DNA of 64,000 bases. It comes from Bacillus sp. RO2 (lineage in GTDB: Bacteria > Bacillota > Bacilli > Bacillales > Bacillaceae_I). The position numbers and the translations under genes were made by a program. The DNA is taken from NCBI RefSeq assembly GCF_012911845.1, contig NZ_JAAXCU010000046.1, positions 1 to 64,000 of the forward strand, in the 5' to 3' direction. How positions within the stretch are numbered: the first letter of the stretch is position 1; the number at the start of each line of letters is the position of its first letter. Below the pieces are notes generated by a model, which saw nothing but the letters and a program-made list of their open reading frames with translations, was not told the origin of the DNA and ran no database searches. Positions 8,185-17,163 of the stretch are shown one piece after another.

Positions 8185-8607
8185 ATGGACGAGCAAATTA
8201 AGGAATTAAATGCTTTTTTGGAAGGCGAATTTATGGGCATTCATGCGTATGAACATTATATTAAAAATACAGAGGATGAAGCGATAAAGAAGGATTTGCA
8301 GTCGATTCAGCAGAACCATAAGATGCATGCTATTTTTGTAGCAGAAAGAATTCAGAACTTGGGAGGCGAGGCAGTCGATGATGTTGGCCTTGTCGGATCT
8401 TTTCAGGAAAGAGTTCAACAGGTAAAAGGCTACCCGAAGGATTCTCGGGCAATTATTGAAGGTGCCATACATGGTGAGGAATTCGGGTCCGATATGATGG
8501 CCGAATTTGTAAAGGGTGATTTGGATTTGGAGAGCAGGAATATCGTTCAGTCTATACTGAACGAGCATAAGCAGCATATTGAATTATTGAGGAAACATTT
8601 AAAATAA
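8185..8607 (+). CDS. Ferritin-like four-helix-bundle protein (DUF2383 type)
   Basis: The ATG at 8185 has aaggag nine bases upstream; the longer frame overlaps the preceding terminator and is rejected. The 140-residue protein is all helical, with ferritin-like spacing of acidic and His residues: EGEFMGIHAYEHYI, QQNHKMHAIF, EGAIHGEEFGSDMM and LNEHKQHIELL, the helices expected to carry a di-iron or di-metal site. The family is common in spore-formers and stress responses; role unknown. Single gene with its own terminator. Confidence 0.87.
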   Translation: MDEQIKELNAFLEGEFMGIHAYEHYIKNTEDEAIKKDLQSIQQNHKMHAIFVAERIQNLGGEAVDDVGLVGSFQERVQQVKGYPKDSRAIIEGAIHGEEFGSDMMAEFVKGDLDLESRNIVQSILNEHKQHIELLRKHLK

Positions 8608-8617
8608 GTATGGAACG

Positions 8618-8646
8618 AGGACGGTGCGAATGTCACTGTCCTTTCT
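8618..8646 (+). terminator. Intrinsic terminator
   Basis: Stem aggacggtg/cactgtcct with a 7-nt loop and a short T-rich tail, 10 bp after the ferritin-like gene. Confidence 0.8.
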
Positions 8647-8737
8647 TATGTAGGTAAGTTATCTCTAAATTTTTCTACCTTCCTTTCATATTTACTACTA
8701 TAATAAAAGTAATATAAATACGGAGGAGCGTAATATC

Positions 8738-9508
8738 ATGCTAGAATATTTTAACGTTAATATCACCCCTTTTCACTCTGAACGAAGAGTAAGTGTCCTC
8801 TTACCTAAAGGATATGGAACATCCGACAAGCGATACCCTGTTTTGTATATGCACGATGGACAAAACTTATTCATTGATAGTGAAGCAAGCTTTGGAGTGA
8901 GCTGGGGAATTAAGGATTATTTAGAACAACAGTCAGACCTTGAAATTATTGTGGTAGGTATTGATTGCAATCATGAAGGGTATGAGCGATTTAACGAATA
9001 TGCGCCATGGGAAAATAAAGAGCTTGGACAGAGGCTTTTCAATGATGAGAACCTTACAGGGGGTAAAGGCAAAGAATATATTGATTATCTAACGTTTGAA
9101 TTAAAGCCTTTGATTGATGAAAAATATCGAACACTTCCGGAAGAGACTGCGATGGCTGGCAGCTCTATGGGTGGTCTAATTTCCACTTACGCTGCATGTA
9201 AATACCCTCATATTTATAAGAAGATTGCTTCCCTTTCTTCTGCCTATTGGATTAATCAACCTGAAATGGAAGCATACATAAAAGAACGTGATTTAAGTAA
9301 AGTCGAACGATTTTATTTGGATGTTGGTACAAAGGAAGATACTTCATTTATCAATCATCAAATTTACATCGACTCCAGTCAAATAGTGTATGATTTGTTG
9401 GCGGAGAAAATCGAGAACGTGCGCTTTGATGTTGTGGAGGATGCGGTTCATAACGAAGCGGCTTGGCGCGAGAGGCTTCCAGTCATGTTTGAATTTTTAT
9501 ATAAGTAA
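8738..9508 (+). CDS. Esterase, enterochelin-esterase-like alpha/beta hydrolase
   Basis: 256 residues of the putative esterase family (Fes/EstD type). Seen: N-terminal beta strands, YPVLYMHDGQNLF (oxyanion segment), nucleophile elbow MAGSSMGGLIS, and a C-terminal EDAVHNEAAWRERLP carrying the likely catalytic His. No signal peptide, so cytoplasmic. ggaggag precedes the ATG. Physiological ester unknown; siderophore esters are possible, though no siderophore genes are near. Confidence 0.9.
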   Translation: MLEYFNVNITPFHSERRVSVLLPKGYGTSDKRYPVLYMHDGQNLFIDSEASFGVSWGIKDYLEQQSDLEIIVVGIDCNHEGYERFNEYAPWENKELGQRLFNDENLTGGKGKEYIDYLTFELKPLIDEKYRTLPEETAMAGSSMGGLISTYAACKYPHIYKKIASLSSAYWINQPEMEAYIKERDLSKVERFYLDVGTKEDTSFINHQIYIDSSQIVYDLLAEKIENVRFDVVEDAVHNEAAWRERLPVMFEFLYK

Positions 9509-9524
9509 AATGATGCTCTAATAC

Positions 9525-9557
9525 AAAAGGACTCACGTTATAAAAGTGAGTCCTTTT
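9525..9557. terminator. Bidirectional terminator
   Basis: Perfect 12-bp stem aaaaggactcac/gtgagtcctttt between the converging esterase and nitroreductase genes; A-run and T-run serve both strands. Confidence 0.93.
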
Positions 9558-9569
9558 GATTATTACTAC

Positions 9570-10196
9570 TTAAAAAGTTTCATACGTTACAACTTCATCA
9601 AGTGGGAATCGCAATGTACCGTGTGCTTCTCCAGCCGCTTTTCCAACAGATATTAGCATGACAGGGACATAGCGCTCTGGGATGTTAAATTCTTTTCTAA
9701 ATGCTCCTTTATCGAATCCGCCCATTGGTACGGTATCATATCCTTTTTCTTTTGCAGCTAGCATCAACTGCATAGAAGCAAGTGCACCATTCATAACTGC
9801 TTCATCACGCGCAAACTGATTATTTGTATATGCTCCATGAATTTGATTTGTTAAGATTTCTTTTACTTCTGGAGTCATGAAACCTTTCTTCACCACTTCT
9901 CCATATACTCTTTCCGCATTTTGATTAGCTTCTAGGTCACCTAAAATTGCTATAGTTACAGAGCTATCCACTACTTGCTGTTGGTTATAGGCAATTGGTA
10001 ATAGTTTTTCTTTCTGACTATTCGATTGAATGACAAGGAACTTCCAGTGCTGCAGATTCCATGAAGATGGAGCCGTAATGGTTGCCTCTAATATGTCTTG
10101 AAGATCCTTTTGTGGCATATCATATTGTGTATATTTACGTACTGAATGACGTTCTTTCATCGTTTGAATGGCTGATTTAGTAGTTGTGTTATTCAT
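9570..10196 (-). CDS. yodC: NAD(P)H nitroreductase, YodC-like
   Basis: 208 residues of the flavin nitroreductase family. The N-terminal FMN phosphate motif RHSVRKY, APSSWNLQHWKF, the middle NQFARDEAVMNGALASMQLML and the C-terminal GYDTVPMGGFDK with RYVPVMLISVGKA match B. subtilis YodC closely in memory. It would bind FMN and reduce nitro or quinone compounds with NAD(P)H as a dimer. Single gene with good ggagag site. The exact yodC orthology is not tested by synteny. Confidence 0.9.
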   Translation of the reverse strand: MNNTTTKSAIQTMKERHSVRKYTQYDMPQKDLQDILEATITAPSSWNLQHWKFLVIQSNSQKEKLLPIAYNQQQVVDSSVTIAILGDLEANQNAERVYGEVVKKGFMTPEVKEILTNQIHGAYTNNQFARDEAVMNGALASMQLMLAAKEKGYDTVPMGGFDKGAFRKEFNIPERYVPVMLISVGKAAGEAHGTLRFPLDEVVTYETF

Positions 10197-10360
10197 GAAG
10201 AACTCTCTCCTTCTTCTGGTTGAATTTTATTTACTAATTATTTTTAACACACGAATATCTCAATGTCAAAATATATACTTTCGAGATAAATGGAAGTTTC
10301 AGCTATTATTTGAAAGTTATGGAATGACCACTTATATATATTCTTCCCCGTACAACAGAA

Positions 10361-10392
10361 AAACTCCATTCCAATTAAAGAGAATGGAGTTA
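10361..10392 (-). terminator. Terminator of the YqcI/YcgG-cupin gene
   Basis: Stem aactccattc (10362-10371)/gaatggagtt (10382-10391); read on the minus strand it is followed by ttttctg. Confidence 0.88.
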
Positions 10393-10397
10393 GTACA

Positions 10398-11474
10398 TTA
10401 TTTCAGTACCGCAATGACATATAAACATCCATCAATGCCTGCTAAGGAACCATGTACCGTGTCTTTTGGTAAGTAAATACGATCTCCCTTTTGACAAGTA
10501 ACGAGGTCTCCACCCACCTGCAACGAAACACTACCATCCAGTATATGTAAAATCTCGTTTGTTGGATGGGTATGAGTAGGATGTGCTTTGAAAGGCTCAT
10601 CTTTCTGAACTTCCACATATCCTGTTCCCTTGATCGGTAACAGTTCCATCGTTACTTTTTCAAGGCTGCCAGCAATCCCGCGTTCTACTCGAAATTCATT
10701 AAAATCAGAGGGAAAAGAATAAGCAACTTTTTCAGTACTGCCTTTCTCTTTTTCCAAAGACGCGTGAAACGGACACTGTGATGTTTCCACATTATTGTCA
10801 TCCATCAAAAAGTATTGCCTCCATTCTCTTGTTTCTTTTTTACCGTACCAATTAAGGGAAGGGTGAGCAGGCACGCTATCATACACTTCCAAACGATCCC
10901 TGACCGTTTTTTGAAACAGTTTCCCAATCTGCGTCTCTCCATTTATTCCGTCAAACACCCATCTTGGTTGAAAAGTGATCATAAACGTTGCAGCTTTCCT
11001 ACTTGACCGTTTTTCATGTACAGGAGTGTTACATACAACGAATATAGGCTCATCATGAAAGGAAAATTCCCATAAATGATGATCTGGGTCTGCAGGAATA
11101 TTTTGCGGCCATTCCTTCTCATCCAACTGATGGAGATGTTGAAGTATACCCCAAAATTGTTTTTCATACTGTTCCAACGTTTTTTTCTCTTCTGGCTTGA
11201 AGAAAGCAACAAACGATGTGTTTTTTCCAAGTTCCCTCGCTTCTTCCAGATATAATTTCAATGCATCGGCCAATTTCTCCATTGCATTGGGACAAGTTGG
11301 ACTTTCAATAAACGTAAAACGGAGCGAACCTTGTTTAAACCCTTCTACTCCGAATACACATGGAAACGGACGACTCTCCGACAACATATCCTTCGAAAAT
11401 TCAGAGAAGACATGCCTTCCCCATGGAGGAATATTCTTTAGCGAATATAATGCCTCCAAATCTAATTGTTGCAT
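10398..11474 (-). CDS. YqcI/YcgG family protein fused to a cupin domain
   Basis: 358 residues. Residues about 1-230 are a YqcI/YcgG domain (PWGRHVFSEF, FPCVFGVEG, ATFMITFQPRWVFD, WRQYFLMDD). Some members of this family, such as GntA of guanitoxin synthesis, are haem-dependent N-hydroxylases. Residues about 260-358 are a cupin: HPTHTHPTNEILHILDG has the His-rich metal motif, and PKDTVHGSLAG the second. The usual family length is about 230-270, so the cupin tail is an addition. Seen: fusion. Inferred: oxidation of a small guanidine/amino compound with a metal or sensory cupin. No partner biosynthetic genes adjoin. Confidence 0.82.
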   Translation of the reverse strand: MQQLDLEALYSLKNIPPWGRHVFSEFSKDMLSESRPFPCVFGVEGFKQGSLRFTFIESPTCPNAMEKLADALKLYLEEARELGKNTSFVAFFKPEEKKTLEQYEKQFWGILQHLHQLDEKEWPQNIPADPDHHLWEFSFHDEPIFVVCNTPVHEKRSSRKAATFMITFQPRWVFDGINGETQIGKLFQKTVRDRLEVYDSVPAHPSLNWYGKKETREWRQYFLMDDNNVETSQCPFHASLEKEKGSTEKVAYSFPSDFNEFRVERGIAGSLEKVTMELLPIKGTGYVEVQKDEPFKAHPTHTHPTNEILHILDGSVSLQVGGDLVTCQKGDRIYLPKDTVHGSLAGIDGCLYVIAVLK

Positions 11475-11602
11475 CCATTCTCCCCCTTTAGTTAAACAAA
11501 ATACTAATTATAAATACGAACAAATCTCTCCATCTATGCATGAAACAGCTTTTCTTTTACATATAAATTTATGGACAAGTCTTGTAGTTAGGAGTAATTC
11601 AC

Positions 11603-12232
11603 ATGGATATAATTTGGACCGTTCTGCACTTTATGGTACTTGGAATTAGCTTGGCCGCTCCAGTTGGGCCAATAAATTTAGAGATGATCAAACGCGGAAT
11701 TTCATCTGGGTTTTATGCATCATGGCTTGTAGGATTAGGCGGTATGACAGCTGATATCATTTTTTTAATGATTATCTTAATTGGAATGGCTCCCTATCTC
11801 CAAATTGAATTCGTGGAGTTATGTATGTATGGGATAGGAGGAAGCTTATTACTATACCTTGGTATCACCACTATTTATGGATCATTCGCCAAAAGGAGAA
11901 TTCTTGAACTCGGACAACCCACTCAGAGAAATTCGTTCATTGTTGGATTTAGCATTGCTGCCTTTAATCCCATTAACTTTGTATTCTGGTTTGGAATCTT
12001 CGGTTCTTCCATCCAATCACTCTCCGAGAAGAGCTGGTTCATCGCTTTGGTCGGTTGCCTCTCCTTGTTACTCGGAATATTCCTTTGGAATTTAAATATC
12101 GCCTTTACGGTTCATTTTGCCCGTGCGTTTATTAAAGAAAGAATACTTAAAGCCGTTAATCTCGGTGCTGGAATTTTTCTAACTGCCTCCGCCTTCCCAT
12201 TCTTGTCAAAATTTCTAAACCTCATTTTGTAG
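11603..12232 (+). CDS. LysE/RhtB family amino-acid exporter
   Basis: 209 residues with six predicted membrane helices and the family hallmark near the N-terminus, LAAPVGPINLEMIKRGISSG. Such proteins export amino acids or derivatives through the plasma membrane. A second half-motif, FSIAAFNPINFVFWFG, is also typical. Substrate not predictable. It precedes an amino-acid:sodium symporter on the same strand by 48 bp. Confidence 0.9.
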   Translation: MDIIWTVLHFMVLGISLAAPVGPINLEMIKRGISSGFYASWLVGLGGMTADIIFLMIILIGMAPYLQIEFVELCMYGIGGSLLLYLGITTIYGSFAKRRILELGQPTQRNSFIVGFSIAAFNPINFVFWFGIFGSSIQSLSEKSWFIALVGCLSLLLGIFLWNLNIAFTVHFARAFIKERILKAVNLGAGIFLTASAFPFLSKFLNLIL

Positions 12233-12280
12233 AATAGATTCCTCCCTTTTGAAAAAGATAGTTTAGAGGGGGGAATATAC

Positions 12281-13624
12281 TTGAAGCACATGCTATCGAC
12301 GTTTACTGAATTTATCTGGGGTTTCCCAATGATTGTTCTATTTGTAATTGCTGGACTCTTTTTAACGGTCAGACTTGGCTTTCTCCCTTTTCTTTACTTT
12401 CCTCACATTGTAAAAATGACACTAGGGCAAATAGGGAAAAAAGCAGAGGGTTCAGCGGGAGGAATAAGTCCGTTTGCCGCTTTTACTTCTGCATTGAGCG
12501 CCACTGCTGGTGCAACCAATATTGTCGGCGTTCCGGTTGCCATCGCTTTTGGAGGTCCAGGAGCTCTGTTTTGGATGTGGATCGTAGCATTCATTGGTAT
12601 GTCTACCATTTTTGCAGAACTTGTGTTAGGAATTACATACCGTGAAAAAAATAAAGACGGAAAATGGGTTGGCGGTCCTTTTTACTATCTTTCCAAAGGC
12701 TTGCGCTGGGACAAACTTGGCTGGTTTTATGCATTTGGATTGATGCTTGAGGTGGTACCAAGTGTCATGGTTCAGTCCAATAGTGTGAGTGTTCAATTGG
12801 AAAATGAATACAATATCTCATTGTTAGTGGTAGGAATTACTTTAGCCATCGCCACTGCCTTTATCGTGTTTGGTGGTATTGATCGAATCGGTAAAATTAG
12901 TTCAAGATTGCTCCCAATATTTGTTCTTACCTATGTTGCGTTGACATTAACTATTATTTGCATGAATATTGGCAAGCTTCCAGGAGTTTTTTCATTAATT
13001 GTTCAGGATGCTTTTACTCCAACTTCTGCTGTGGGTGTTTTCGCAGGAGCAACTGTCGTTCAGACCATGCGATGGGGTCTTGCGCGTGGACTTTACACTA
13101 GCGAGGCCGGAATGGGGACATCTGCAATCGCCTACGCTTCTGCTGATACGGACCAACCAGTAAGACAATCATTCTGGGGGATGATTGCAGTAATTATCGA
13201 TACCTTGGTCATTTGCACCCTCACCGGGCTTACAGTATTGATAACAGATGTCTGGAAAGAAGTAGGTGTAAAGAAAGCTGCGTCTATGGTGTCCTATGCG
13301 ATGAAAACCACGTTGCCAGATTGGCTCAGCTCCCTCTCCATTTCCATTTTTCTAGTGTTCTTCGTCTTAGCTACCGTTGGGGTGATTATCTTTTACGGGG
13401 AAAGTCAGGCTGAATTATTATTTGGTCGCAAAATGCGTTATGTTATGAGGTTCGTTTATTTATCTGCAATTATTATTGGTGCTGTTGGTGGATTAAAGTT
13501 TGTCTGGGAACTGTTGGACTTGCTGCTGTTCTTCATTGTGGTACCGAATATCATTGGGATTGTGTTTTTGAGCGGTGTGGTGAAGAAAGCGAAGGATGAG
13601 TACCTTAAGGAGTTTGTGAAGTAG
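12281..13624 (+). CDS. Sodium:alanine symporter family (AGCS) transporter
   Basis: 447 residues, about 10-11 membrane helices. I accept TTG 12281 (gaggggggaa eight bases upstream); ATG 12290 is possible. AGCS hallmarks are GISPFAAFTSALSATAGATNIVGVP in pieces (FAAFTSALSATAG, NIVGVPVAI), GGPFYYLSKGL, and RGLYTSEAGMGTSAIAYASA. These proteins import alanine or glycine with Na+. Possibly co-transcribed with the LysE gene; a bidirectional terminator follows. Confidence 0.92.
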   Translation: MKHMLSTFTEFIWGFPMIVLFVIAGLFLTVRLGFLPFLYFPHIVKMTLGQIGKKAEGSAGGISPFAAFTSALSATAGATNIVGVPVAIAFGGPGALFWMWIVAFIGMSTIFAELVLGITYREKNKDGKWVGGPFYYLSKGLRWDKLGWFYAFGLMLEVVPSVMVQSNSVSVQLENEYNISLLVVGITLAIATAFIVFGGIDRIGKISSRLLPIFVLTYVALTLTIICMNIGKLPGVFSLIVQDAFTPTSAVGVFAGATVVQTMRWGLARGLYTSEAGMGTSAIAYASADTDQPVRQSFWGMIAVIIDTLVICTLTGLTVLITDVWKEVGVKKAASMVSYAMKTTLPDWLSSLSISIFLVFFVLATVGVIIFYGESQAELLFGRKMRYVMRFVYLSAIIIGAVGGLKFVWELLDLLLFFIVVPNIIGIVFLSGVVKKAKDEYLKEFVK

Positions 13625-13633
13625 CTTTAGATT

Positions 13634-13668
13634 AAAAGGTGCCTCCGGGAAGGGATGAGCACCTTTTA
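13634..13668. terminator. Bidirectional terminator
   Basis: Stem aaaaggtgc (13634-13642)/gcacctttt (13659-13667) between the converging symporter and DinB genes. Confidence 0.88.
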
Positions 13669-13673
13669 CTGGT

Positions 13674-14213
13674 TTAGTCTTTAATCCTTTTCATATGACT
13701 CGATATTAATCTAATTTGCCCTCGATGATTCAATTCATCTTCAAAGACATGGAACCAACGAAAATAATTGTTTGCTTTATGTTTAGGTCCAAACGGGAAC
13801 TCTTCATCCAACCAACTATCTTCTTTTTGCTTTAGTTGGTGCATTGTCGTCTCCCGGACTTTATTCAGTTTTTCTAGGTAGAATGATGCAGCATTACCTT
13901 TGGATTCTTTAAAGGCATTATCACCCAAAGTTAAACCCGCCATTAGCTTTTCCATTTCTTGCTCTGTAGGTTCTCTTTCTTCAAAGGTGAGAATTTGATA
14001 AACTTCTTCCACGCATGCGATATGTAATAGTAAACTGCCTATAGAATTTCCCTGACCATCTATTCTATAGTCTAATTCTTCCACTGTTAGATGTTGAGTA
14101 GCATCTATCTTAGTCCCTCTTGCATACTCCATCATAGCTAAGAGTCGACCAATCTCATGTGTATAACCTTCAGTAGACTCCAAAATAAATGTTTTATCCT
14201 TTGTTGTTGTCAT
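13674..14213 (-). CDS. DinB-like (DUF664-type) four-helix metalloprotein
   Basis: 179 residues, all helical, of the DinB/YfiT superfamily that includes bacillithiol-dependent transferases. Three His ligands are visible at the expected places: LLLHIACVEEVY in helix 2 and RWFHVFEDELNHRGQIRLI in the last helix. The protein likely binds a divalent metal; reaction unknown. Its upstream region holds one of the 21-bp repeat arrays. Confidence 0.87.
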   Translation of the reverse strand: MTTTKDKTFILESTEGYTHEIGRLLAMMEYARGTKIDATQHLTVEELDYRIDGQGNSIGSLLLHIACVEEVYQILTFEEREPTEQEMEKLMAGLTLGDNAFKESKGNAASFYLEKLNKVRETTMHQLKQKEDSWLDEEFPFGPKHKANNYFRWFHVFEDELNHRGQIRLISSHMKRIKD

Positions 14214-14310
14214 AATAAATAGTACCCCCTTTTAGATAAGATGGTTACTTTTAGATTAAAATGACTCAGTGCTAGAGGCTTTTACGGCATCTATTATTCC
14301 ACTTCGCCAA

Positions 14311-14440
14311 TTTACTGTCCAAAACATCCCACTTACAAGCCAAACTTAACCATATACTGTCGAAAAATTAAAAATATAATCCGAACTGGACACTTTATTG
14401 TCCAATAACTAGTAGTTACGTGCAAACCGACAAATAACAC
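14311..14440. repeat. 21-bp-periodic GTCCAAA-type array, locus A
   Basis: Degenerate motif (tactGTCCaaa and variants) at 14317, 14339, 14359, 14379 and 14400: spacings 22, 20, 20, 21. Unit order (GTCC, AGCC, GTCG, ATCC, GTCC) resembles the arrays near 34.6 and 49.8 kb, ending in cgacaaata. It fills the gap between the 3' end of the 14466 gene and the start of the DinB gene. Confidence 0.75.
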
Positions 14441-14465
14441 CATAACTCCCTACGCAGTTTATGTT

Positions 14466-14810
14466 TTATGTACTCACGATATAAGCGTTTTCCTTAAATA
14501 GCAGTTGACCTTCTGGAAGATCACACATTTTAAAAGCCCCTGAGATTCTTCGCTCCAGTCCCTCTTTGAATTCCCCATACAATTCTTCAGAAATGGAAGT
14601 TTGCCAGGCAAACCGATAATGCAAAATCTCGTCATGTTCCAATTTTTTGAGAGGATTCAATGCCATTCCCATCTTAGTTGAAGTAGCATTTGATTGAGCA
14701 GCTAAATTGAGTAAGAACACCTCAAGGATTTTAACTTCCCTGTCATTTAAATCATGATCATTCATTTTGACTTTTACATCTACCATTGCAATACTAATAG
14801 CGAATTCCAC
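14466..14810 (-). CDS. Conserved hypothetical protein, 114 residues
   Basis: Soluble 114-residue protein without signal peptide. The segment VDVKVKMNDHDLNDREVKILEVF followed by an amphipathic middle and a short beta-like end (GQLLFKENAYIVS) suggests an alpha/beta fold. No recognisable family. The 21-bp array begins about 26 bp beyond its stop; I see no clear terminator. Confidence 0.55.
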   Translation of the reverse strand: MEFAISIAMVDVKVKMNDHDLNDREVKILEVFLLNLAAQSNATSTKMGMALNPLKKLEHDEILHYRFAWQTSISEELYGEFKEGLERRISGAFKMCDLPEGQLLFKENAYIVST

Positions 14811-14883
14811 CTAACTACTTAAATTTAGTTGCAATAATAAATTCGCTAAGACACTTAACAAAACCTTCCTATTTTTCTATATT

Positions 14884-15339
14884 TTATAAAATTTTTCTCA
14901 TAAAAACACAATTAGGATCCTCTACGTAATCAGCAAACGGCTGACAATAGTTAAATCCAAAACTTTTATATAGTTTTTGTGCAGGATAAAAAGCCTCCAT
15001 TGAACCTGTTTCAAGATATAAATTCTGATACCCACGTTCATGAGCCTTATCAATAATAGATTGAAGAATCTGCCTTCCAATCCCCTTTCTTAAGTGACTC
15101 GAAGACGTACGCATGGATTTAACCTCACCACTCATTGCATTTAATTCCTTCAAAGCTCCACATCCAATAACTTCTTCCCCTTCCCACACACTCCAAAAAG
15201 TAACATCCGGTTTTCTCAAAGCCTCTAAGTCCAAATAATGGTTGCTTTCTGGTGGAGAGAGCAGATTTAAATTTCTCATATGCTCCTCAACAAAAGCAAT
15301 GACAGTCGGGTGTGTAACATCATCAATCTTAATTTTCAT
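14884..15339 (-). CDS. GNAT family N-acetyltransferase
   Basis: 151 residues with the complete GNAT core: VIGCGALKEL (beta 4 start), VKSMRTSSSHLRKGIGRQILQ (acetyl-CoA loop RKGIGR), LYLETGSMEAFYPAQKLYKSFGF. The EVKSMRT and LETGS segments are shared by the PhnO/YjcF-like subgroup often annotated as acetyltransferase without known substrate. First of a same-strand block after two small genes. Confidence 0.9.
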   Translation of the reverse strand: MKIKIDDVTHPTVIAFVEEHMRNLNLLSPPESNHYLDLEALRKPDVTFWSVWEGEEVIGCGALKELNAMSGEVKSMRTSSSHLRKGIGRQILQSIIDKAHERGYQNLYLETGSMEAFYPAQKLYKSFGFNYCQPFADYVEDPNCVFMRKIL

Positions 15340-15372
15340 TTAGTTTCTCTCCTCTTTTCTTTTGTTACCAAA

Positions 15373-15555
15373 CTATTTCATTGAGTTGAATTTTTTTACT
15401 TCATTACTAACTTTTTTTAGTTGTATCACTATATAAATGTTAAAACACATAGAGGCAATAAGAAAAGTGTAAAGCATGATTTCCATCCCCATGGTACCGA
15501 AAAGAACAGAAAACAAAACTACTAATATCGCAAGAATAATTCCATTAAACATCAT
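15373..15555 (-). CDS. Small membrane protein, coupled to upstream gene
   Basis: 60 residues with two closely spaced membrane helices (IILAILVVLFSVLFGTMG and LYTFLIASMCFNIYIVI) and a charged tail. The ATG overlaps the stop of the 15552-16046 gene by four bases, so translation is coupled. Family not recognised. Confidence 0.7.
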   Translation of the reverse strand: MMFNGIILAILVVLFSVLFGTMGMEIMLYTFLIASMCFNIYIVIQLKKVSNEVKKFNSMK

Positions 15556-16046
15556 CTCTCCTCCTTTAGTGAAACTGCAAGATTGGGGAATGTTAAAGCT
15601 ATGGAAGCACCTGAAGAAAAGATCACTTCAAAGGAAATTGTGAATGGGTCTACATTTATAAATTCTTCGTATAACCATTGATATATATCACGATTCATTA
15701 CAGGTTGTTCGTTGTGATAGTTTTCATGAATGTATTCAAAATAGGACACATCATGAAATACTAAGATAATTTTACTTAAACCATCATCATTGCTTAAAGT
15801 AAATTTTAAACCCATTTCCAGCAGGCTTTTATGCTCTATTTCTAAACTTATTAATTGATAATCATGAAAACCCCGACCGGAAAAGTGATGATAGACATTA
15901 GATGGCATCCTGTCAGACAATTTTTTATACGCAGTCCTATAATCGAAAACATTATGATTCCACTGCTTTTGAATTTTCTCTTGTTCTAATACGCTTATAC
16001 TCTCTTTATTTTGCGCAAGGAATAATTCATAAGAAAAATACTTCAT
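15552..16046 (-). CDS. Hypothetical protein, 164 residues (possible DUF4085-like)
   Basis: Soluble protein starting MKYFSYELFLAQN, with an aromatic-rich core (YHHFSGRGFHDYQLISLEIEH; FHDVSYFEYIHENYH). The MKYF-type start and central layout vaguely recall DUF4085 proteins of Bacillus, given only as a possibility. It overlaps the downstream small membrane-protein gene by 4 bp and has gagagg upstream. Confidence 0.62.
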   Translation of the reverse strand: MKYFSYELFLAQNKESISVLEQEKIQKQWNHNVFDYRTAYKKLSDRMPSNVYHHFSGRGFHDYQLISLEIEHKSLLEMGLKFTLSNDDGLSKIILVFHDVSYFEYIHENYHNEQPVMNRDIYQWLYEEFINVDPFTISFEVIFSSGASIALTFPNLAVSLKEER

Positions 16047-16194
16047 ATATCCCTCTCCTTGTACTGAATCTAATAACTTATTTTAGCATTAAGTTCCAAT
16101 AACAGACTACAAAAATAGGATATTAAAACAATTTTTACCTAATCTGCTAATATACATGATATAATTCACTCAAACTTATTTCTGGGGTGAAACG

Positions 16195-16821
16195 ATGATA
16201 TTAGAAAATCAGAAATCAGAAGTCAAAGTATTTCCTTCTAATTTTTTGAAACAAAAAGAAACCTCTACAAAACTTGCCATCATATTACCAGGAGCAGGTT
16301 ACACTTCTCAAGGACCATTGTTGCATTATTCCTCAGGACACTATTTCAATAAAGGATATGATGTTCTTCAGGTCAATTATCGGTTTAGCGAAGAGGAACT
16401 TAACCCTTTTGATGCAGATGGATTTACTGCTAATGTTCTACTTACTTTAGAGGAAACCCTGAAACATAAAAACTATGATCAATGTGTAATGATAGGAAAA
16501 TCAATTGGTACTATAGCTTTGTCAAAACTGATGGAACATCCAGCTTACAAACAAGCACATCTAATATGGCTCACTCCATTGCTACATAGAGATGAGGTAT
16601 ACCAAGCTATGTTACAGAATGAAAATAATGCCCTTTGTATTATTGGGGACAATGATTTCTGCTACCGGGAAGAGCGATTTGCAAACCTAAATTCTAAGCC
16701 AGCATTAAGAACACTTTTAATAAAAAACGGAGATCATAGTCTTGAGAATAAAGAGGATGTATTAGGTTCCATTGATATGCTTAAAGAGGTAATAAACAGC
16801 GTTATTCAATTTTCATATTAA
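16195..16821 (+). CDS. Alpha/beta hydrolase
   Basis: 208 residues, small alpha/beta-hydrolase domain: LAIILPGAGYTSQGP (strand 3 and oxyanion loop), GYDVLQVNYRF, nucleophile elbow VMIGKSIGTIALS with Ser, acid in IIGDNDF and His in KNGDHSLE. No signal or anchor. Substrate unknown. Own ribosome-binding site (ggggtga) and terminator. Confidence 0.85.
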   Translation: MILENQKSEVKVFPSNFLKQKETSTKLAIILPGAGYTSQGPLLHYSSGHYFNKGYDVLQVNYRFSEEELNPFDADGFTANVLLTLEETLKHKNYDQCVMIGKSIGTIALSKLMEHPAYKQAHLIWLTPLLHRDEVYQAMLQNENNALCIIGDNDFCYREERFANLNSKPALRTLLIKNGDHSLENKEDVLGSIDMLKEVINSVIQFSY

Positions 16822-16828
16822 ATCAATT

Positions 16829-16861
16829 ACAGTACAAGACACCTCTTGTACTGTTTTTTAA
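16829..16861 (+). terminator. Intrinsic terminator
   Basis: Perfect 10-bp stem acagtacaag/cttgtactgt with a 6-nt loop and a T6 tail. Confidence 0.93.
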
Positions 16862-16882
16862 CGAAACATAGGTTAAGTATCA

Positions 16883-16916
16883 TTGACAATATGTTAATAA
16901 TACTTTACATTAAGTA
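16883..16916 (+). promoter_or_regulatory. Sigma-A promoter with inverted repeat over the -10
   Basis: ttgaca (16883-16888), 17-bp spacer, tacatt (16906-16911). The inverted repeat tactt-N6-aagta (16901-16916) covers the -10, a fitting operator for autoregulation by the helix-turn-helix protein encoded just downstream (inference). Confidence 0.75.
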
Positions 16917-16944
16917 AATAAAAGTTAACACAAAGGAGAACCAT

Positions 16945-17163
16945 ATGCTTTGTAATCGAGTGAAGGAGTTAAGGGCTCGTCATGGCTTTTCTCAATCTGA
17001 ATTGGGTAGTTTAGTCGGGGTAACGAGGCAAACAATCGGGTTTATTGAAAAAGGTGAATTCTCACCATCCATCGCTTTGTCGTTAAGAATTGCTAAGCAT
17101 CTGAAGGTAACGGCGGATGAATTATTTTGGTTAGAAGGAGAGGATGAGGAATATGGAAAATGA
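16945..17163 (+). CDS. XRE-family helix-turn-helix regulator, YozG-like
   Basis: 72 residues that are almost entirely a HTH_3 domain: RVKELRARHGFSQSELGSLVGVTRQTIGFIEKG in pieces, helix 3 being VTRQTIGFIE, then SPSIALSLRIAKHLKVTADELF. It belongs to the short regulators often paired with a multi-pass membrane protein. Its end overlaps the start of the next gene by 11 bp, a coupled regulator/membrane-protein pair. Confidence 0.93.
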   Translation: MLCNRVKELRARHGFSQSELGSLVGVTRQTIGFIEKGEFSPSIALSLRIAKHLKVTADELFWLEGEDEEYGK

